Part shown: one piece after another, positions 60,039-64,000 of the stretch
How the letters are laid out: every line of letters starts with the position of its first letter
Position numbering within the stretch: position 1 is the stretch's first letter
Assembly: GCA_900539425.1 (NCBI GenBank)
Contig: UQBX01000006.1
Coordinates: 1 to 64,000, forward strand
Origin: an uncultured Oscillospiraceae bacterium
GTDB lineage: Bacteria > Bacillota > Clostridia > Oscillospirales > Acutalibacteraceae
Direction: 5' to 3'
DNA: 64,000 nt
Notes under the pieces: generated by a model
The model's input: the letters and a program-made list of their open reading frames with translations, nothing else
The model's database searches: none
Told to the model about the DNA's origin: nothing
Made by a program: the position numbers and the translations under genes

Positions 60039-61889
60039 ATGCAGCCATTTGATTCAAGAAAAACTGAATATAAGTCGGCAGTTCGCGCAATAGCCGTAAA
60101 CGAAAAAGTAAAACTTCGTATAATAGTTCCGCGTTCAATGGGCTGTTCCGGTGCCCGCCTTGCTGTATATAAAGACGGGGAGGAAACCGTGTTTTACGGT
60201 ATGTTCTGGGCAGGTATGTGCACTGATAACTACGAGTACTGGGAGCTCCATTTTTACGCCACCACTCCGGGGCTTTACTTTTATCATTTTGAGCTTGATA
60301 CACCGTGGGGCCTTAATTATCTCAAAAATGTTGGCTCAGGTCTGGGTGATTTTAATGCAAACGGTACTGAATTTCAACAGACTGTCTATGAAAGTGAATT
60401 CAAAACTCCCGATTTTTTAAAGGGCGGAATTATCTATCAGATTTTCCCTGACAGATTTTACAACAGCGGCGCACCCAAAACAGGTGTGCCTGAAAGCCGC
60501 GTTATGCGTAAGTGGGGCGATGAACCTTTCTGGAATGAAATCCAGATGAACGGAATATGGAATAACGATTATTTCGGAGGAGATCTTAAAGGTATAGAGC
60601 AGAAACTGCTTTATCTAAAATCTTTGGGCGTTACCTGTATATATCTAAATCCCATTTTTGCCGCAAACTCAAATCACCGTTATGATACGGCGGATTATGA
60701 GCGTATAGACCCTCTCCTCGGCACAGAGGATGATTTTAAATCGTTATGCCGCGCTGCGGATAAAGAAAATATAAAAATCATACTTGACGGCGTTTTCAGT
60801 CATACAGGGTGCGACTCCAAATATTTCAATATGTATTCGCATTATAATTCTGTAGGTGCGTATAACAGTACAGAAAGCCTGTATTACAGCTGGTATAAAT
60901 TTACCGATTATCCAAACGGCTACAAAAGCTGGTGGGGCATAAAACTGTTGCCTGAAGTTCAGGAAGAAAATGAATCTTACCGCAACTATATTTGCGGTGA
61001 AAACGGTATTCTTCGCAGATGGCTCAGGGCAGGCGCGGGCGGATGGCGTCTTGATGTTGCCGATGAACTTCCCGATATATTCCTTGATGAACTCAGAAAA
61101 GCCGTAAAGGCTGAAAAAGAGGATGCCGTTATAATCGGAGAGGTGTGGGAGGACGCCACTACTAAATTTGCTTACGGCGAAAGGCGCCGCTATTTGCTCG
61201 GAGAACAGTTAGACAGCGTTATGAACTATCCTTTTGCCGCCGCTATATTTAATTTTGTAAAAGGCGGCTCAGCTCAAGCGTTTGAAGACGGTGTAATGAG
61301 CATAGTTGAAAACTATCCGCCGCAGGTCCTTAATGTTCTTATGAATCATATCGGCACCCATGATACAGAGCGCGCTTTAACACGTCTTGCGGGCCCGGAT
61401 GCTGCGGGGAAGGACAGAAACTGGCAGCACGAAAATAACAAACTTAGCGAGAGCGATTATCTCAGAGGTGTTTCAATGCTGAAAACGGCAAGCCTTCTGC
61501 AGTTTACCCTGCCGGGTGTGCCGAGTATATATTACGGCGATGAGATAGGTATGCAGGGGATGAAAGACCCATTCAACAGAGCGTGCTTTACATGGAATGA
61601 TATGAATAAAGAATTATACAAATGGTATAAGAGGCTCGGAGAAATACGCCGCGGATGCAAAGCTTTTGTCAATGGCGAAATCAAAATCATACACGCACAT
61701 TCCGGTGCGGTTGCCTATTTGCGCACGTGTTCAGAGAACAGTGTGCTCACTGCTGTGAATATATCTCCGAATGCTGTTGATATAGAAGCAGGAGCCGAAT
61801 GGGATAATTCTTATTCGTTTTTCGGCGGAGTGTGCAAAAACGGTATTTTGCATCTTGAGCCTTATGAAAGAGCGCTTTTAAGCAGGTGA
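60039..61889 (+). CDS. GH13 alpha-glucan hydrolase (neopullulanase/cyclomaltodextrinase-like)
   Basis: This 616-residue protein has an N-terminal beta domain (about 1-130) followed by a GH13 barrel: DGVFSHTG (region I), WRLDVADEL with the nucleophile Asp (II), IIGEVWED with the acid Glu (III) and HIGTHDTERAL with the third Asp (IV). It ends with a C-terminal beta domain. No signal peptide is present, so it acts in the cytosol on maltodextrins or cyclodextrins. The pair with glgP suggests glycogen or maltodextrin breakdown. Pullulanase-type activity is also possible. Confidence 0.9.
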   Translation: MQPFDSRKTEYKSAVRAIAVNEKVKLRIIVPRSMGCSGARLAVYKDGEETVFYGMFWAGMCTDNYEYWELHFYATTPGLYFYHFELDTPWGLNYLKNVGSGLGDFNANGTEFQQTVYESEFKTPDFLKGGIIYQIFPDRFYNSGAPKTGVPESRVMRKWGDEPFWNEIQMNGIWNNDYFGGDLKGIEQKLLYLKSLGVTCIYLNPIFAANSNHRYDTADYERIDPLLGTEDDFKSLCRAADKENIKIILDGVFSHTGCDSKYFNMYSHYNSVGAYNSTESLYYSWYKFTDYPNGYKSWWGIKLLPEVQEENESYRNYICGENGILRRWLRAGAGGWRLDVADELPDIFLDELRKAVKAEKEDAVIIGEVWEDATTKFAYGERRRYLLGEQLDSVMNYPFAAAIFNFVKGGSAQAFEDGVMSIVENYPPQVLNVLMNHIGTHDTERALTRLAGPDAAGKDRNWQHENNKLSESDYLRGVSMLKTASLLQFTLPGVPSIYYGDEIGMQGMKDPFNRACFTWNDMNKELYKWYKRLGEIRRGCKAFVNGEIKIIHAHSGAVAYLRTCSENSVLTAVNISPNAVDIEAGAEWDNSYSFFGGVCKNGILHLEPYERALLSR

Positions 61890-61915
61890 ATTGTAACAGG
61901 TGCAAGCATATACAC

Positions 61916-61948
61916 ACCGCCCGTATAACCTAACGGGCGGTTTTTTGC
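61916..61948 (+). terminator. Terminator of the GH13 gene
   Basis: A 9-bp G/C-rich stem (61916-61924 with 61933-61941) with an 8-nt loop and a T-run. Confidence 0.92.
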
Positions 61949-61968
61949 ATTATATGGCAATTTTTTTA

Positions 61969-61997
61969 TTGTATATTTTAAATTTATATGCTATACT
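61969..61997 (+). promoter_or_regulatory. Promoter of aspS
   Basis: TTGTAT (61969-61974) and TATACT (61992-61997) have a 17-bp spacer. The roughly 90-nt leader that follows is G/C-rich with a GCCGC/GCGGC hairpin but shows no T-box motif. Confidence 0.68.
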
Positions 61998-62096
61998 ATT
62001 ACGGAATTAAAGCACGGCGATGCTTTGAGCGCTGAAACGCGCCGCTTTGCCGTTTGCGGCTTATGTTAATTTTTTTCCGCGAAAGGAATTTTACTT

Positions 62097-63851
62097 ATGG
62101 CTTACAGAACTTTTAATTGTGGCGAGCTCTCTCTTGATGATCTCGGCAAAAGAGTAACACTTGCCGGATGGGTAGATACTATCCGTGACCACGGCGGCGT
62201 TGCTTTTATTGATCTTCGTGATGAGTACGGAGTAACTCAGGTAGTTGTAAATGATGATACTCTTATTTACCACCTCAAAAAAGAGAGCGTTATTTCCGTT
62301 GAGGGCGTTGTTGTAAAGCGTGATGAGGAAACAGTCAATAATAAGATAAAAACAGGCGAACTTGAAGTAAAGGTAGATAAACTTACCGTTCTCGGCGCCT
62401 GCACGGAAAATCTTCCTTTTGAAGTTTCCGAGTCAAAGGATACAAGAGAGGATGTGCGCCTTACCTACCGTTTTCTTGATTTAAGAAACAAGGCGGTTCA
62501 CGATAATATAGTTTTCAGAAGCAAGGTAGTTTCATATCTCCGTAAAAAGATGGAAAGCCTTGGCTTTACAGAGATTACAACACCTATCCTTACCTGCTCT
62601 TCACCCGAGGGCGCAAGAGACTATATAATTCCCTCAAGAAAGCATGAGGGTAAATTCTATGCTTTGCCTCAGGCTCCTCAGCAGTTTAAACAGCTTCTCA
62701 TGGTGTCGGGATTTGACAGGTATTTCCAGATAGCTCCCTGCTTCAGAGATGAAGATGCCCGTGCCGACCGTTCTCCCGGAGAGTTCTATCAGCTTGACTT
62801 TGAAATGGCTTTCGCTACTCAGGAGGATGTGTTCGCAGTTGCCGAGGATGTTCTTTATGACACATTCAAGGAATTCGGCGGCGGCAAGGAAGTTTCTCCC
62901 GCTCCGTTTGTAAGAATACCTTATGAAGAGGCAATGCTCAAGTACGGTACCGATAAACCCGATCTCAGAAACCCGCTTGAAATAGTTGATTTAACAGATT
63001 TCTTCAGCGATGTTGAATTCAAGGCATTTCAGGGCAGACCCGTAAGAGGTATCAATGTTGCGGGATGCGCAAAGCAGTCCAAGGGCTGGTTTGAAAAAAT
63101 GCTCAAGTTCGCTCTTGAGATAGGCATGAAAGGTCTTGGCTATATCGAGGTGCAGGAGGACGGCTCTTATAAAGGCCCAATCGATAAGTTCCTGCCGCCC
63201 GAAAAGAAAGAGGAGCTTCGCCGCATATTTGATTTCAAAACGGATGACACTCTCTTCTTTATCTGCGATACACCTAAGCGTGTAAACGAGCTTGCAGGTC
63301 AGATACGCACGGAACTGGCAAACAGGCTTGATCTTATAGACAAAAATAAATTTGAGCTTTGCTTTATTACCGACTTCCCGATGTTTGAAAGGGATGAGGA
63401 CGGCAATCTCATTTTCACACATAATCCGTTTTCAATGCCGCAGGGTGAGATGGATGCTCTGCTTAATGAAGAGCCTACAAAGATTAAGGCATATCAGTAT
63501 GATATCGTCTGCAACGGCGTTGAGCTTTCATCAGGCGCAGTAAGAAACCACAGACCGGATGTTATGGTAAAGGCATTCGAAATGGCGGGTTACAGCGAAA
63601 AGGATGTTAAGGAAAAATTCGGTGCACTTTATAACGCTTTCCATTACGGCGCACCGCCGCACGCAGGTATGGCTCCCGGCGTAGACAGAATGATAATGCT
63701 TCTCAAGGATGAGGAAAACATCAGAGAAGTAATCGCTTTCCCGATGAATTCCAATGCGCAGGATCTTTTGCTCGGCGCGCCGAATACGGTTACGGAAATG
63801 CAGCTTCGTGAAACTCACATCAAGCTTCGCAGACCCGTTCCCGAAAAATAA
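62097..63851 (+). CDS. aspS: Aspartyl-tRNA synthetase
   Basis: This 584-residue class II synthetase attaches aspartate to tRNA-Asp. The N-terminal anticodon-binding OB domain (VTLAGWVDTIRDHGGVAFIDLRD) is followed by the catalytic core with motif 2 (FRDEDARADRSPGEFYQLDFEM), a bacterial-type insertion domain (about 290-420), and motif 3 (GMAPGVDRMIMLL). Length agrees with bacterial AspRS. The next gene begins like gatC, so the enzyme may be non-discriminating and also charge tRNA-Asn; this is inferred. Confidence 0.96.
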   Translation: MAYRTFNCGELSLDDLGKRVTLAGWVDTIRDHGGVAFIDLRDEYGVTQVVVNDDTLIYHLKKESVISVEGVVVKRDEETVNNKIKTGELEVKVDKLTVLGACTENLPFEVSESKDTREDVRLTYRFLDLRNKAVHDNIVFRSKVVSYLRKKMESLGFTEITTPILTCSSPEGARDYIIPSRKHEGKFYALPQAPQQFKQLLMVSGFDRYFQIAPCFRDEDARADRSPGEFYQLDFEMAFATQEDVFAVAEDVLYDTFKEFGGGKEVSPAPFVRIPYEEAMLKYGTDKPDLRNPLEIVDLTDFFSDVEFKAFQGRPVRGINVAGCAKQSKGWFEKMLKFALEIGMKGLGYIEVQEDGSYKGPIDKFLPPEKKEELRRIFDFKTDDTLFFICDTPKRVNELAGQIRTELANRLDLIDKNKFELCFITDFPMFERDEDGNLIFTHNPFSMPQGEMDALLNEEPTKIKAYQYDIVCNGVELSSGAVRNHRPDVMVKAFEMAGYSEKDVKEKFGALYNAFHYGAPPHAGMAPGVDRMIMLLKDEENIREVIAFPMNSNAQDLLLGAPNTVTEMQLRETHIKLRRPVPEK

Positions 63852-63898
63852 ATCACAACACGCCTGCTCGGCAGTGCGTACTGAAAAACAAATAAGCA

Positions 63899-63925
63899 CG
63901 GGTGCACTTTTCAGTGCGCCCGATT
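63899..63925 (+). terminator. Hairpin after aspS (possible terminator)
   Basis: A 10-bp stem (63899-63908 with 63913-63922, one wobble pair) lacks a strong T-tract, so the next gene may be partly co-transcribed. Confidence 0.45.
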
Positions 63926-63982
63926 GCCTTTTATAGTTGATTTTTTACAATCGCTTTTAAAGATGTTTTGGAGGTCTTATTT

Positions 63983-64000
63983 ATGCAGATCACTCCCGAT
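63983..64000 (+). CDS. Start of a downstream gene, possibly gatC (cut by window end)
   Basis: Only six codons are visible (ATG 63983, MQITPD) behind TTTTGGAGG. The opening MQIT and the place after aspS fit GatC, the small subunit of the Asp/Glu-tRNA amidotransferase, which often follows aspS in Clostridia. The fragment is too short to confirm this. Confidence 0.4.

Noticed and set aside
62003..62096. T-box leader before aspS
   Set aside because: The leader is only about 90 nt and has no T-box consensus; just a small G/C-rich hairpin.
1..64000. tRNA, rRNA, tmRNA, CRISPR arrays, insertion sequences with transposase
   Set aside because: Looked for by eye on both strands; no convincing example was found. 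A covariance-model search would be decisive.

Overview
The window reads as a chromosome segment of an anaerobic, spore-forming, fibre- or glycan-degrading Firmicute of class Clostridia, probably close to Ruminococcaceae/Oscillospiraceae. The evidence is spore genes (cotJA, cotJB, cotJC, a ypeB-like gene), a dockerin-bearing secreted protein, several glycoside hydrolases (GH95-, GH18-, GH43- and GH13-type), a CD1247-type protein, AGGAGG-type ribosome sites and moderate-to-low G+C. No species name can be given from the sequence alone.

Left part (1-31 kb). A truncated gltA-like gene is followed by a self-contained fructose PTS operon (DeoR regulator, 1-phosphofructokinase, EIIABC, HPr, EI). Next come a GPH sugar symporter facing a GH95-like lipoprotein, a short AraC-type regulator, mgtE behind a roughly 280-nt structured leader, a YgiQ-type radical SAM protein, a membrane-anchored GH18 protein, a ferredoxin-type aldo/keto reductase, and a Tet(M)-like GTPase fused to a Rae1/YacP-like NYN nuclease. 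After these lie a LysR-controlled hydrolase/lipoprotein cluster, a LuxR-type regulator, a wall-sorted surface protein, a GH43 lipoprotein and an ArsC/Spx-like protein.

Main discovery (31.3-42.05 kb). The spore-coat manganese-catalase gene cotJC is cut in two. Its 3' part is at 30888-31326 and its 5' part at 42045-42231, both on the minus strand. Between them lies a 10,723-bp element with a large serine recombinase at its right end. Both junctions share the 5-bp core TACCT. The two inner ends are inverted copies of each other (21 of 24 bases). Joining the flanks at the core restores cotJC exactly in frame. The cargo is a molybdenum-hydroxylase module: a guanine/nucleoside deaminase-like gene, a zinc-ribbon protein, a three-subunit xanthine-dehydrogenase-type enzyme, a FecCD-type ABC transporter, a ModE-type regulator and an NTPase-MocA-like cofactor protein. 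The likely role is purine (guanine to xanthine to urate) metabolism. The layout resembles skin-type elements that leave sporulation genes during sporulation.

Right part (42-64 kb). This holds a GT8 glycosyltransferase with a DedA/VTT protein, a condensation-type acyltransferase, GtrB/GtrA, the cotJB-cotJA pair, a lone MazF, dut, rpsU with a perfect consensus promoter, aroQ, efp, a CD1247-like protein, the dockerin protein, a ypeB-like gene, proBA, a polysaccharide flippase, glycogen phosphorylase, a GH13 enzyme, aspS and the first codons of a gene that may be gatC. No rRNA, tRNA or CRISPR array was seen.
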